Assembly: GCA_002007465.1 (NCBI GenBank)
Contig: LNAC01000108.1
Location: 3,240,306-3,304,305, forward strand
Origin: Ailurus styani
Taxonomy: Eukaryota; Chordata; Mammalia; Carnivora; Ailuridae
DNA length: 64,000 nt
Direction: 5' to 3'
This document shows positions 31,640-43,344 of this stretch, in pieces. The position numbers and the translations under genes are program-made. The number at the start of each line of letters is the position of its first letter. The stretch's first letter is position 1. Below the pieces are notes generated by a model that saw nothing but the letters and a program-made list of their open reading frames with translations, searched no databases and was not told the DNA's origin.

Positions 31640-34600
31640 GGAATCAGAATTTCATGTCTGGCAAGGACATTAGAGCCAGTGCCAATATACTGACAGATTG
31701 TCTCTGTGAAGCTTGGACATAATGACTGACAGCAGTAAATTAGGTGGAGATGCTGGAATGTCCTGGTGGAGTATTGAGGAAATGGTTAGAGGATTCAGAA
31801 ATGTGGTATGAGACTATGAGACCAGCTGACTGTGTTCTCTGAAAGGGTTCAGAGGATACTCCCTTCACTAAAGCAATAAGGAATGTGCAGTTAAGAGCAT
31901 ATGGCATTACTGAGGGGCTTGGTGGTGGCTATCTTCTGAACGTGAGGGTTGATGGTAAGAGATGCTACCATGGGACTGGGCTCCGTGATTACAATGAGGA
32001 GGATAGAATTTTGGAATTGCAGATGTCAGGTGCCAGCAGGTAACAGTGGAAAGGGGCAATATCACATTAGGCAGAGAAGGCTGGAGTGGCTGGTAGGGGC
32101 TCTGACCCAAAGGAATCTTGATGATAGCTAACAGATCATGTTCCTAGGGGCTAGATACATTGGCAGCCAACAAGGGTATTGCTTGGCTTGTGTAACTAAA
32201 AAAAGATCAAGAGCAGTTGAATAAAAGGCTTATGGGAACCTCAGCAATAGAAGATAATTAAACTTTACCCATTTTTTTTTAGATCAGAGCCACTTTTCAA
32301 ATGGAGTCCATTGACTGAAGAAGAGGCCAAGTCCCCTTGAGGAAGGACATTGCAATATCACATCAAGTATATGCAATAAACATTTCCCCAATCTTCTTCC
32401 AAAGGGACCTGTGGCTATTCCTTAGGTAATATTAGGGGAAAGGAAGAGTTTGAAGCTCTTTTGAAGGCCATGGGATTTAGGGCCTGAACTGGGAATCCAA
32501 ATGCCTCAGTGGCTCCCATTTTTGAGTCAGGGCATATTGAGAGCCCTAGTTTAGACTCTTAAACCCACATAGACTGTTTATTTCCTGGTTCCTGAGTATA
32601 TAATTAGAATGGGTACAATTAGTAGTTGCCAAAACCTTTACATTGGTTCCCTAATCATTATGGTAAGAAACCCAAGAGGAGGCCTTTAAAAATGCTCTTG
32701 CTTCTTGGCCAAGATGTTAAATCTGAAGCAATTCCATATCTTAGGTGGCATTGTAGAAATTAGAGTCAGTAACAAACAGTTGAAGATTCAGGGTTGATTT
32801 TCCCCATCAGATTCCCACTCAATTCATTGGTATGGCCTCTGAAAAATCCAGATTTGTCCTGGATGGTTACAGTGGACTACCAAAACAAATGGGCCCCACT
32901 TGTAGCTGCTATGTTGAATACAGTATCTTTACTAGAACAGATCAACATAGCCTCCAGCATTTAATATGCAACATTTGATCTTTTTGATTCACATCAGGAA
33001 GGATTAGAAGCAGTTTTTATTCACATGGGAAGGACAGCAATATATAGTTACTGTCTTGCCCCAAGGCTATGTTCATTTTCTTGCTTTCTGTCATAATATA
33101 CTCTAAAGGGACCTTGATTGTCTTGATAGTCCAAACCACCATGCTGATCCACTATGTTGGTGACATTGTTCTCATCGAACACAATGAATAGGAAGTGGCA
33201 AGTGCTCAGGATACCCTAGTAAGAGACAAGCATGTCAGGAGGTGGGAGATAAGTCCGAAAAAGATTTATAGCTTGACACACTGGTAAATCTTATAGAGGT
33301 GTTGCTCCTTGAATGTTCTACCACTGAGAAAGAGGCACAGTGCTTGGTGGGACTCTTTAGAGTTTTGAGGCAGTGCATGCCACACTTGGAAATAGTATTC
33401 TAATCCATTTATTCAGGGGCTCAGGAGGGTGCCAGTTTTGAATGTGTCCAAGTCAGGACTGCAGTGTAAACTGCCCTAATGCTTGGGCCATGTGACCTGG
33501 TAACTACAGTAGTGTTAGAGGTATGTATGGTGGATTCTGGCAAGCCCAATGAGGAGGAGCACTGGATTAAAGTTATGGAGCTAGGCTATGCCTTATTTTG
33601 CAGAAAACTACTCCAACTTCTGGGGTGTTATTGGGTCCTAGCAGAGACAGAGCACCTGATCATGGACTATCAGGTAACTATATGGTCAGAGCTGTGTATC
33701 ATGAGCTAGGTATTAAAACATCTGAGTCATAAAGTAGGGTAGATGCATCAGTAATCCATTATATGATAGAAATGGTTCATTTTGAGTCAGGAACAGGTCA
33801 AGAGGGCACAAGTAAGAACAGATAAGGTGGCTTAGCCTCCTATGTCATCCATCTTTGTTGAACCAACACCTTCCTCTCAGCTCATATCTATCACCTTCCA
33901 TGACTAGCTGATGGAGAAGGGAAAATCCTGGGTTGGTTCACAGGTGAGTCAACTCAATATGTTGGTGGCCCTAAAGGACAGTACTGAGAGAAAATCTTCA
34001 ACCAGGTAGAGCTTCAGGTAGTATACTTGGTTATTAACTTTTTATGAAGGGTCATGTGGTCTCAGGTGACCATATACATAGACTATTGGGCAAAGGTGAA
34101 TTGCATGACTAATTGGTCAAGGACCTGGAAGAAGCAAGATTGAATATTAAGAGATTAGAAGTCTGGAGATAAGAGGTGTGGATGGCCCTATAGGAATGGA
34201 CACAAAATTTTCAGGTTTTTATATCTCACATTAATGCTCACCAGAGAGTATCCAGTGTAGAAAAGGCATTAGACAACTGGGGGACAAGAAGACTTGTCCA
34301 TTGGATGTTAGCCAGTCTCTGTCCTCAGCCATTCCACACACATATTATCGGCCCATGTAATGAGCAGCATTATGGTAGGCATGGAGCCTGTGCGTAGGCC
34401 TAATAGCATGGACTCCCTCTCACCGAGGTGGCCCTAGCTAATGTGGCTGCTCTACGTATGACCCGTCAGGAGCAGAGACCAACACTGAACTCTCAGTATA
34501 ATACTGATCTTTGTGGAGAATGACTGCCTACTTGGTGGCAAGTGCCCCTGCAAGGGGCAGCAATTTGTCCTTACTGAGAATGACACTCTAGATAAAGGGT

Positions 34601-35330
34601 TGTCTTCCCTGCCTGAACTATCTATTTTAGCACCACTATCCAAAGGCTTACAGAGTGTTTGACTTACTGACATGGGATTCCACACCATCTCAGATCAAGG
34701 AACACCCTTTCCGCAAAGGAGGTATGACAATGGACACACGACATTGGGAGTCTTTGGTCCTATTATATATCATATCACCAGGAAGCTGTCAGCCTGATAG
34801 AATGCTATAATGGCCTCTTAAAACCCAGTAAGGGGGCAGTTTGGGAAATGGTACCCTGCAAGTGTGGCATTGTTTTCCAGGATGCAGCATATGCATTACA
34901 CCAATGGCTATTAAGGGGTGTTGTGTTGCAATAGCTAGAATACATGGATTTGAAAACTAAGGGGTGAAAGTGGGATTGGGCGCTCTCACCAGGGACCAAC
35001 CTGGGGAAACTTATTCTTTCTGTCCTAGGATTTTAAGGCTCTGTAGAACTAGAGGTCCTGGTCCCTAGGGGTGAATTACGTCCACCAGGGAAAATGGTAA
35101 GTATTTCACTGAACCTCGGACAAAGATTTCTAGCTAGTTGTTTTGGATTCCTCATGCTGTGGTAGACCAGCATATGAGGAAAGGCGCTAGGGTTGCTGCT
35201 ACATAATGGAGTCAACAGGGAATAAGTCTAAAACTTCTACTTCCTATGAACTGTCCCTGTTCCCTACTTCACTTGTGCTCCTTGAGACTGTCTCCTGCAC
35301 CCAAGTCTACGTATCACAGTCTGCTTTGGG
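31640..35330 (+). pseudogene. Broken ERVL-type (class III) endogenous retrovirus pol with dUTPase-like remnant
   Basis: Short conserved blocks survive in shifted frames. A reverse-transcriptase LPQGY-type block is at 33035-33070 and a YVGD variant of the YxDD active site at 33153-33164, in a different frame with a stop between. An integrase-like ISDQGTPF block is at 34687-34710, followed about 35 residues on by a glutamate in an IECYNGLLK-like segment (34797-34823), again after a frameshift. Downstream are remnants resembling a dUTPase (35043-35090 and the GLLLHNG word at 35190-35210). A dUTPase after integrase is known for ERVL elements. Many stops and frameshifts make it non-functional. No gag, env or paired LTR was recognised. 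Confidence 0.55.
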
Positions 35331-35344
35331 GGGAACAGAATAAA

Positions 35345-35594
35345 ACAGTAGGATTTTATTTTATTTTATTTATTTTTTAAAAAAGATTTTGGTTATTTAT
35401 TTGTCAAAGAGAGAGAGAAAAAGAGAGAGAGAGAGAGAGCACAAGCAGGGGGAGTAACAGGCAGAGGGAGATGGAGAAGCGACTCCCCGCTAAGCAGGGA
35501 GCCCAATGAGGGACTTGATCCCAGGACCATGGGATCATGACTTGAGCTGAGGCAGATATTTAACTGACTGAGTCACCAGTCACCCAGGCACCCC
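35345..35594 (-). mobile_element. CanSINE, antisense
   Basis: It has an internal (GA)n tract, TGATCCCAGGACCATGGGATCATGACTTGAGC and an ACTGACTGAGTCACC...CCCAGGCACC head on the minus strand. Flanking duplication AGTAGGATTTTA appears at about 35347-35358 and 35600-35611. It is moderately diverged. Confidence 0.85.
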
Positions 35595-35599
35595 AAGAA

Positions 35600-35890
35600 A
35601 GTAGGATTTTAAATTTTGTCCTAAGTGCAATGAAATCCACTGAAGAGTTTTAAGCAAGGGTAGTACATGATCAGCTTTGCATTTTACAAAGATGACTCTG
35701 GTAGCTGCACGGAGAATGGGTTGGAGGGGCCAGAGTGGACTGGGAAATCTAGCTAGGAGGCAATTAATGGAGTCCCAAAAGAGATGGTGGTAGTTTAAAC
35801 TCATATGATGGTGGTGGTGGAGATGGAGAGATCAGTATATGGACTTGAGATATTCAGAGAAAAGAATCAATAGGACAGGAAGTGTTCTCT
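35600..35890 (+). repeat. Ancient mammalian repeat, family unresolved
   Basis: The sequence 'ttgtcctaagtgcaatgaaatccactgaagagttttaagcaagggtagtacatgatcagctttgc...gatgactctggtagctgcacggagaatgggttggaggggcc...atggtggtag' follows a familiar old consensus. The same family appears to be present at 13965, 41960 and 63290. Confidence 0.45.
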
Positions 35891-35894
35891 TATC

Positions 35895-36110
35895 TGTTTC
35901 AGATAACTTGGGTTCATATCACTCCCCCATTTCCTAGCTTTGGAAATTTGGGAAAGTTATTTAACTCCCAAGCCTTATTTCCCATACTTGTTAGCGTGGA
36001 GATATTTATGTCATCTTCTTTATAGTGTTGTTGTGAAAATTAAATGTGGTAAAGCATGTATCAGCTCAATGTGTGGCACACAGAAAACATTCAGTAAATT
36101 CCATTAATAA
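35895..36110 (+). repeat. MIR element
   Basis: The wording 'cttgggttcatatcactcccccatttcctagctttggaaatttgggaaagttatttaactccc', 'agtgttgttgtgaaaattaaatgtggtaaagcatg', 'tgtggcacacagaaaacattcagtaaat' follows MIR to its 3' end. Confidence 0.8.
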
Positions 36111-36119
36111 TAAACAATC

Positions 36120-36265
36120 AATCATACTCATAATTATTTTAATCTGTCCAGCAGTAGCATATATTCCTTATACTCTTCCTACTTTATGAGTAAGATGTCA
36201 TCATTGTTATTCCCATTTTACACCTGGACGAGAATCTTGGAGAGATGAATGACTTCACCTAGCCA
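36120..36265 (-). repeat. MIR fragment, antisense
   Basis: The phrase 'gtcatcattgttattcccattttacacctggacgagaatcttggagagatgaatgacttcacc' is an inverted MIR core next to a direct MIR copy. Confidence 0.6.
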
Positions 36266-36579
36266 AAAACACGGTGCAGGTGAGCCATCTTGTCGAGTCT
36301 TCTGATCCCAGATCCCATGTACCCCATGACTCATTTCATGGACGGCTTAGGTGTAGTTGAGTGAGTTCATCCAGCACATTCCTGCAATAATAACTAGAGG
36401 TGAAATACAAGTTCTAAGAGAGAGGACACATAGCCCCTCCCAACCAGGGATGCATATGTGTGTGTGCCTGTGTGTGTGTGTGTGTGCATTGGAGGGTGAG
36501 GGTAAAATGGTGAAACATCTCCCCTAAATCTCTACATCTCCAGGAATCCCCAACTCACAGACAGCACATTTCTCCTCTG

Positions 36580-36790
36580 TCCTTTCTTATTTGTTTGCTT
36601 ATTTATTTATGAGAGAGAGAGCATGAGCATGGGGGAGGGGCAGACAGAGAGGGAGAAGAGATTCTTAAACAGACTCTGCACTAGTGCAGAGCCCTACATG
36701 GGCCTCCATCCTACGACGCTGAGATCATGACCTGAGCTGAAACCAAGAAGCAGATGCTTATTGCTCTGGTGATTGTGCTACCCAGGCACC
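36580..36790 (-). mobile_element. CanSINE, antisense, old copy
   Basis: The poly(T)-rich left end TTATTTATTTATGAGAGAGAG, AGATCATGACCTGAGCTGAA and CTACCCAGGCACCC mark the element. The flanking duplication is CCTCTGTCCTTTC / CCTCTGTCCTTCC (about 36575-36587 and 36791-36803). Confidence 0.8.
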
Positions 36791-37741
36791 CGCCTCTGTC
36801 CTTCCAATACCCTTCTGAGACCTACTACCTTTACTGTGTTTGGAAAGTTCTATTCAATGAAGCTGAATTCAAATGAAAGAGAAAAACATTCTTTATCCAT
36901 GGATGGGTCTCTGTATCCCACTGTTCCACTCAAGTCAACTGAACAACTCAAGATCTGGGAGAAATCTGAGACAGAATATCTAGATGTTAGTTGAGATTGT
37001 ATTACTCAGTGACTCTGAGTGTTTCTCTTCTCTCTCTGGGCCTCAGTTTCCTTATCAGTGCCAAATGGGGACTGCTCTAGCCTGACACTCCATAACTCAA
37101 TGTTATCTCATCACATCTCCTACTTCTGGGGGAAGGAGGGAGAGATTATGGGGCAGTGGCATCAATCTCCTTTCTGGGATGGCTCCTCTGAGCTCTATAT
37201 TTCTTGCCTATAGTGACCAGGGAATTTTCCCCTATTGATTGCTTTCTGTAATCGAGCTTAACAAATAGAACTTCCCTCAAATGATTCTTCCAACTAAACT
37301 GATAGAAAGCTAACCTTGTTATATTTATTGACAAAACATTGAAATAAATATTATAGGTCTAGAGGGAATGTTTCAGCCCATTGATTTTTTTAAGGAAATA
37401 ATAAATGGAGCCTATTCCCTTTGGCATATTATGCTGGGAATAATCTGAAAAAATGCTTAGCTTGTTCAACACAGAGCTTAGAAACCCTTCTTCCACTCCC
37501 CATGGGGCAGGGGCCCTTTGCATAAATCTGCTCTGGCCCAGACAATCAATTTTCAATTTTAATTATTTTCAAAACTCGTTTATTATTTGCTTGTTCTGTG
37601 AGTTGGGAACTTTACTTTCTTAGTGAGTTTATAGCTAGGAGTGGTCAGACCTCTGGTCTGGGTCTGGAGGCCTGAAATTTCTTAGTTTTACTCATCAGAG
37701 AGGAAAACTCACCATCTTTCTTCCTAGGGTCCCTTGTTTGA

Positions 37742-37947
37742 GAATAGGGGTCTGCCAATTGGGCCCACTGCCTTTTTTTAGTAAATAAAATTTTATTAGA
37801 AGACAGTCATACCTATTTGTTAACATGTCTGTGGCTATTTTCTACCATTACAGTAAAGCTGGGTTGTAGCAATAGAGACCAGATACCCATAAAACCTCAA
37901 ATATTTACCATCTGGTCCTTTACAGAAAAAGTTTATTCACCCCTGTT
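37742..37947 (-). mobile_element. hAT-Charlie-type non-autonomous element
   Basis: The right end 'ggtcctttacagaaaaagtttattcacccctg', the middle 'taaataaaattttattagaagacagtcatacc' and the left end 'gtctgccaattgggcccactgcc' match a short hAT-Charlie MITE in antisense orientation. Confidence 0.65.
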
Positions 37948-37971
37948 TTAGATTCTCCTTTCTCCTGCCCC

Positions 37972-38287
37972 CTTCTTTTAAGTTTTTATTTTAATCATAC
38001 TGTGCTCATCACAAGTGCACTCCTTAATCCTTGTCACCTATTTCACCAGTCTCCTCACCCACTCCTCTCTGGTAACCATCAGCTTGTTCTCTATACTTAA
38101 GAGCCTGTAACTTGGTTTGTTTCTCTCTCTCCCTTTTTTTTCCTTTGCTCATTTGTTTTGTTTCTTAAATTCCACCTATGAGTGAGATCATGCAGTATTT
38201 GTCTTCCTCTGACTCACTTATTTCACTTAGCATTATACTCTCTGGCTCTATCCATATCATTGCAAATTCTCCTGCCCTTTTAATGAG
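37972..38287 (-). mobile_element. L1 3' fragment, antisense
   Basis: On the minus strand this reads as L1 3' sequence: 'atactgcatgatctcactcatagg', 'gaacaagctgatggttaccagagagg' and '...gtgatgagcac' near the end. It covers the ORF2 end to 3' UTR junction that is missing in the L1 at 45205-46065. Confidence 0.7.
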
Positions 38288-38289
38288 AC

Positions 38290-38558
38290 CAGGATGCTTC
38301 ATTCATTCACTGGGTGTCTCTCCTGGGCCAAGTGGCTACTATAATGGTAACATTAGTCAATGCCTGTATAGTGCTCTTCTAGGTCCTGGGCACTATCCAA
38401 AGGATGTTATGTATGTTGATCTTCATTTCATCTTCACAACAACCCCAGGAGGTAGGACAATTATTAGCTCTGTTTTAATAATGAAGAAATAAGGCACAGA
38501 AAATTTAAGTAACTCAGCCAAGTCACACAAGTAGAACATAGCAGAACTGGGGTTTAAA
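38290..38558 (-). repeat. MIR element, antisense, split by a SINE duplication
   Basis: The wording 'gtcaatgcctgtatagtgctcttctaggtcctgggcactatccaaaggatgttatg', 'catcttcacaacaaccccaggaggtagg', 'taataatgaagaaataaggcacag', 'actcagccaagtcacacaagtag' is MIR in reverse complement. Confidence 0.8.
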
Positions 38559-38569
38559 TCTAGGCAGAC

Positions 38570-38768
38570 CAGGGGCGCCTGGGTGGCTCAGTGGGTTAAA
38601 GCCTCTGCTTTTGGGCCAGGTCATGATCTCAGGGTCCTGGGATCGAGGCCCGCATCGGGCTCTCTGCTTGGCAGGGAGCCTGCTTCCCCCTCTCTCTCTC
38701 TCTCTCTCTGCCTGCCTCTCTGCCTCCTTGTGATCTCTCTCCCGCTGTGAAATAAATAAATAAAATCT
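38570..38768 (+). mobile_element. CanSINE, sense, well preserved (diagnostic copy)
   Basis: It has the AGGGGCGCCTGGGTGGCTCA head (A box), the tRNA-like GGTCATGATCTCAGGGTCC segment, a (TC)n tract, the CTGCCTGCCTCTCTGCCTCC and TTGTGATCTCTC tail modules, and AATAAATAAATAAAATC. A perfect 17-bp target duplication TTTAAATCTAGGCAGAC flanks it (38553-38569 and 38769-38785). The tail modules and low divergence are my main argument for a musteloid source. The minus-strand frame 38621-38806 is a shadow. Confidence 0.95.
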
Positions 38769-38839
38769 TTTAAATCTAGGCAGACTGACTTCAGAAAGAG
38801 TGTCAAAGGTGGTGGGTTTTCAGAAAAGGTCTAGGTCGA

Positions 38840-38925
38840 TGTCCTTAAAGTACAGATGGGGAAACTGAGGCCTGGAGAGGAGTCACATAGTGGGTGGTAA
38901 AGCTGGAAGTAGATTCTAGGTAACA
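38840..38925 (-). repeat. MIR fragment, antisense
   Basis: The phrase 'taaagtacagatggggaaactgaggcctggagaggagtcacatagtgggtggtaaagctgg' is the inverted MIR core. Confidence 0.65.
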
Positions 38926-39244
38926 GTTGCTGTGTCTTTTTATTATTATTTTGTTATGCTCAGCTTCTGTTTATCAGAGCCAGGGAGGGAAATTCGAAGA
39001 CCAATACAGCAGAGCCCTGCGGCACACGGTCCCCACCCTCCACCCCTCCAAAAGATTATGTTATCTACGACATCACTCAATACTTTTTTTTCACAGTCAT
39101 CTACTCCTTTTACTCTCTCATGTTGGTGGAGGAACGTGGTACCTGGAATTTGGGAAGGAACTGAAACCAAGTTATAGATTCACATACAATCAAGTGTTGG
39201 GCCACATTTATGCCAGTCTTTTCCAATTAAAAGTCATTCTTTTT

Positions 39245-39468
39245 AATGAAACAAGATGGAATGGGAAAGGAGACAAACCATAAGAGACTCCTAATCTCAC
39301 AAAACAAACTGAGGGTTACTGGGGGATGGGAGGGTAAGGATAGGGTGGATGGGTTATGGACATTGGGGAGGGTTTGTGCTATGGTGAGTGCCGTGAAAGG
39401 TGTAAGCCTGATGATTCACAGACCTGTACCCCTGGGGCAAATAATAATTAAAATAAAAAGAAGAAAAA
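39245..39468 (+). mobile_element. L1 3' end, 5'-truncated, nested in a CanSINE tail
   Basis: The carnivore L1 3' UTR wording runs from AATGAAACAAGATGGAATGGG through 'aactgagggttactggggg' to 'gatgattcacagacctgtacccctggggcaaataataatt'. Similar words AAAAGTCATTCTTTTT and AAAAGGTCATTTTTTT on its two sides look like its target duplication. The hosting SINE is at 39470-39590. Confidence 0.85.
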
Positions 39469-39469
39469 G

Positions 39470-39590
39470 GTCATTTTTTTAAAAGTAGGCTCCATGCCCA
39501 ACATGGGGCTTGAGCTCATGACCCTGAGATCAAGACCTGAGCTGAGACCAAGAGTTGGATGCTTAGTGGACTGAGCCACCCAGATGCCCT
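39470..39590 (-). mobile_element. CanSINE, antisense, short form, host of the nested L1
   Basis: The minus strand gives the GGGCATCTGGGTGGCTCAGT head and the TGATCTCAGGGTCATGAGCTCAAGCCCCATGTTGGGC body without a CT-rich middle. Its own 20-bp target duplication CCAATTAAAAGTCATTCTTT lies at 39223-39242 and 39591-39610, outside both elements. Confidence 0.85.
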
Positions 39591-39729
39591 CCAATTAAAA
39601 GTCATTCTTTGACCTTTTGTCCTCCCTGGATATTACTGTATCTTTGACCTTCTTTGAAGCCAGATTGATTGGAGGAATTTCTACTCCATCCTTGTCCATT
39701 GTCTCTGGATAGTTCCCCGCCCCCCCTTT

Positions 39730-39930
39730 TCTTTAAAAAAAAGGATTTTATTTATTTATTTGAGAGAGAGAGAGTATGAGAAAGAGAGAAAATTGGTGGG
39801 GGGAGGGTCAGAGGGAGAAGCAGACTCCCTGCTGAGGAGGGAGCCTGATATGGGACTCGATCCTGGGACTCCAGAATCATGACCTGAGCCAAAGGCAGTA
39901 GCTTAACCAACTGAGCCACCCAGGTGACCT
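39730..39930 (-). mobile_element. CanSINE, antisense
   Basis: It has AGGATTTTATTTATTTATTTGAGAGAG, a GGGACTCGATCCTGGGACTCC body and a GAGCCACCCAGGTGACC end, equal to the head on the minus strand. A weak flanking duplication around TGGATA(G/T)TTC is seen. Confidence 0.85.
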
Positions 39931-40739
39931 TGGATATTTCTCTTATCCACTCCTCAACGCACTGTAGCCCGGTGTGATCCAGAGCCCACCACTACTCTAA
40001 GGAGGTCCCCAATAAACCTCAAATTACAAGTATTCCCGCTCTGTATCTTGAGGCTCTCTCTTGCCTTTGAAGCTATTGACCACTCTCTTCTCCTTAACAT
40101 ATTTCTTCCTAGCAACACTCTCTCAGCTCTTCTCCTATATCTTCAGACACTCCCTCTCAGGATCCTTTACCACTTCTGCTTTGTCTGCTTTGTTAGATTT
40201 TGAGTTGCCTGGAGTTGCATCTTAGGTCCTTCTTCCTATTGCACTCAGGGTCACACCAGAGATTTGACTATCTACCCTCTCCTTCTTGGCTCTGACAATA
40301 CCAGCTCAGAGAGGGGCTGAGGATCAAATTTGTTTTGTGAGGAGGCAGCCTTGCCTAGGGTTGAGCCAACTGGGTGAACTCATCATGACCGAGCCATGAG
40401 AAGGAGTCGGACCCAGCTGGTCTTATTCCCATCCTCCCACTGCCCCCTCAAACTGGGCTTGGTGCTGAGAGCAAGCAGGATAGAGAGCCATCAGCCCTCA
40501 TCCCTGTTGCCCTGTCTTATCCAGGCAAGTGGTAGGAGGTGTTCCTTACATGACCTTGAAGGCTGAGGAGTCCAGTGGTGCCACATTACTATGTGGCAGA
40601 ATGGGAAGGTCTGTCCTGAACTGGTTCTATTTGGACTTTGGAGAATCTGGGTGTCAGAATTCCCCTCCCCGGCCTATTGGGAAGGACAGACTTGTGCCTC
40701 TTGAGGCTAACAGAGAAAAGAGGAGCTTGGTTTTATTTT

Positions 40740-40979
40740 GTTATCTTAAAAATATTTTACTTATTTATTTGAAAGAGAGAGAAAGAGAGAGAAGGAGAAA
40801 AAGAGAGAGAGGGAGCACATGGTGGGGAGGGGAAGAGGGAGATAGAGAGAGAAAATATCAAGCAGACTCCACACTGAGTGCAGAGCTCAACATGGGACTC
40901 AGTCTCATGACACTGAGATTATGACCTGAGCCAAAAATCAAGAGTCAGATGCTTAACTGACTTAGCCACCCAGGTGCCC
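40740..40979 (-). mobile_element. CanSINE, antisense
   Basis: It has a (GA)-rich stretch, GACACTGAGATTATGACCTGAGCC and GCCACCCAGGTGCCC. The flanking duplication CTTGGTTTTA is at 40728-40737 and 40979-40988. The frame 40529-40924 runs into it and is not a gene. Confidence 0.85.
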
Positions 40980-40999
40980 TTGGTTTTAGTTTCACAGAA

Positions 41000-41880
41000 G
41001 CAGGCGAGTTCTCCAAAGGGAAGGTGGGGATGGAGAGGAGAAAATCTACATATGCCTTTTCCTATGACTGACTATGATACTCTTGAAACTTCTACTTAAC
41101 AGGAGGCATTGCCCTTCTGTAATACCCTCATCCAGCCATCTTTCCATCTGTAATAACCAGCCACAGTGAACAGAGACCAAGAATAGCAATGTCTTCATGG
41201 GCCAGGCAGGTGATGAATGAAGTGGGCTTTGTGGGGACTGCAGAGAATTTATGTTCCATAAAAGGCTTGAGTCAGGGTTGGGGGTAGGTAGCCAGGCTTA
41301 ACTTCAGCAGATGGTTGACATGCAGGGAAAAGAAACTGGTGTTGCCAGATCCTCTAAGTTTTCAAGAAATCTGGATTTTTTTGGTGTGTGTATAATTTGA
41401 TTTTTAAATGTTGGCAACTAATCAATTAAAAAAATACCAATGTGGACCCAACAAAGCTGCAGGCAACTTTTGGAGGCTTTTGGGAGGCATTTGGCTGACG
41501 GGGGGCCTGTTCATGATGCTTGATATAGAATCACAGAGGGACCTAAGACATACTTGGGTCTAATAATAGCCAGGTGAACCAACTAATACTGAATGCAAGT
41601 AAAAAAGCACTAGGTGATACCTACAATTTAATGTCTATATTTTCCCAACTGACCAGGACTGCTTCACTGTTCACAGTTGTAGAAGATGGAAACACTTGTG
41701 ACTTTTCATTTGAACTAAATACTGAACAGCCAGTGGCTCTGTTAACATTGGTTAATCAGTTGATGGTTGAACACAAAATATGTTATTCCTAGTCTTACAG
41801 ATATGCATGTTTGTTTATTTATTTATTCATTCAACAAGCTCCCATGATTGTGGTGGAAGACATGACCCTGGCTCTGTGTC
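41000..41880. other. Unique sequence, no feature recognised
   Basis: Nothing is assigned. The frame 41574-41792 is short with no family features. A TTTATTTATTTATTCATTC simple stretch occurs at 41813-41832. Confidence 0.4.
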
Positions 41881-41959
41881 TGTTAAAAATTACCTATAAC
41901 ATAGGTAAATACCAGGTGTAAAATTACAAGCTGTGGGTATGACAGTGAAGCAGAAATAT

Positions 41960-42060
41960 ACTATAGATTATGTTTAGGGCACCTGGGAAGGCTTCAGTGA
42001 GGCGATGACATCTGACCTGACCCTGGAAGAATGAGTGAGTGGGGATGAAGTAGGTTTCAG
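41960..42060 (+). repeat. Ancient mammalian repeat fragment
   Basis: The phrase 'ttagggcacctgggaaggcttcagtgaggcgatgacatctgacctgaccctggaagaatgagtgag' resembles the 63290-63480 repeat ('ggaagggcctcctggaggaggtgatttctaagctgacatttggaggatgag'). Confidence 0.45.
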
Positions 42061-42064
42061 TTAG

Positions 42065-42885
42065 GATTCTTGTGTGCAAGCAACAGAATTAACTCAGCAT
42101 AACTAACCAACAGGGACCTGGGAGACCAGGCCTGGGGAAGGCAGGAACCAAGGAGGCTCTGGAAGCCTGGGATTCTGGAAGCAGGGAGCTGAGAAACTGT
42201 CCTCAACAAGAGCAGATGGGAGAGGAAAGGGATGCTGGTGACATGGTTTTTTTCTGACACTGCTGGAATTCACCTCCAAAGGGCCCTATGATTCTTGTGG
42301 CACTTGCTCAAGATCGAGTGTTCTGAGAGACAGTGACTACTGGCAGACTTTAGGTCATGTCTCTCGCCAGGCCCTCAAACGGATGAAGGGCATGATGGTC
42401 TTTACATGCATAGTTGGTGAAGACCAGTGGGCCGTGGACATGGGCATTTGCCTCCTGTCAGACTGTATGCAATAATGACTATTTCCAACCCATGCTTACT
42501 GGGAGGAAGACAGCCCCAGATTCTTCAGGCTGAGCAGTTCTGTGATGGGGGCTGTGAAAGCCCTCTGGAGGACTCCAGTTTCTGCCGGGAGAGGCGACGC
42601 ATGGCAGAGACTGACTGGGGAGGCCTTACTGATGTCAGTGTCCATTAGAGCCAGTCACTGAGTGCTTCTGCCTCTGCTCCACGTGACGAGCAGGAGCATA
42701 GTGCCTTCCTGTGTTCTGCCAGACATGGCACTTTGTTCTTGTCTCAGGCTTCGTTCCTCTCAGTCAACTGGAAAGATAAAGGCTTATTTCCTCAAAGTTA
42801 AGGACTTTTTAGTTCTACTTATAAATTAATGAACAAGAATGAAAAGTAATTTAATTGGTATTGGAAACAATCTAAATATATAGTA
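42065..42885. other. Unique sequence, no feature recognised
   Basis: No repeat or exon is assigned. The open frames at 42057-42260 (minus) and 42427-42648 (plus) show no recognisable domain. Confidence 0.4.
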
Positions 42886-42889
42886 ATAA

Positions 42890-43175
42890 GGGGCTCAGTA
42901 AATAAATTTTAGTACACACAATAGGATGTAATCTGTCCGGATTGCAAAATAGCCTGTGTATTCCTACCCAATTAAAAAATGTACACACACACACATACAC
43001 ACATGCAGAGAAAAATGACTGGAAAGATATATACCAAAAATGCTAACAGTGATTATCTCTGGAGAGTAAGATTCTGGGTGGACTTTAATATCTTCTTTTT
43101 GTTTATCTTGATTTCTCTATGGTTTCTATAACAAACATGAAATATTATTTAAATCAGAAAAATGCTTTTCTTAGA
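42890..43175 (+). repeat. Old interspersed repeat, probably an L1 3' region
   Basis: The wording 'gactggaaagatatataccaaaaatgctaacagtgattatctctggagagtaagattctgggtggactttaatatcttc' is widespread in old mammalian repeats. A (CA) stretch sits at 42982-43003. Family tentative. Confidence 0.4.
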
Positions 43176-43344
43176 AAAATACAGTTGGTGAGTACAGTTG
43201 TGATTATTGTGAACAAGTTACCCTTTTACTACTGGTCATGAGAATCAGGTGAGCATATACTGAGTGACATGTAGCAAGGTCTGAATAAAGTTAAGACAGT
43301 GGCTGAGAAATACGTTGGAGGACATCACCATTGTCCCATATTTT

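Noticed and set aside
38570..38768. tRNA-Lys-like head considered as a tRNA gene
   Set aside because: It is the tRNA-derived head of a CanSINE with a CT-rich body, A-rich tail and target duplication. Other copies in the window have the same structure.
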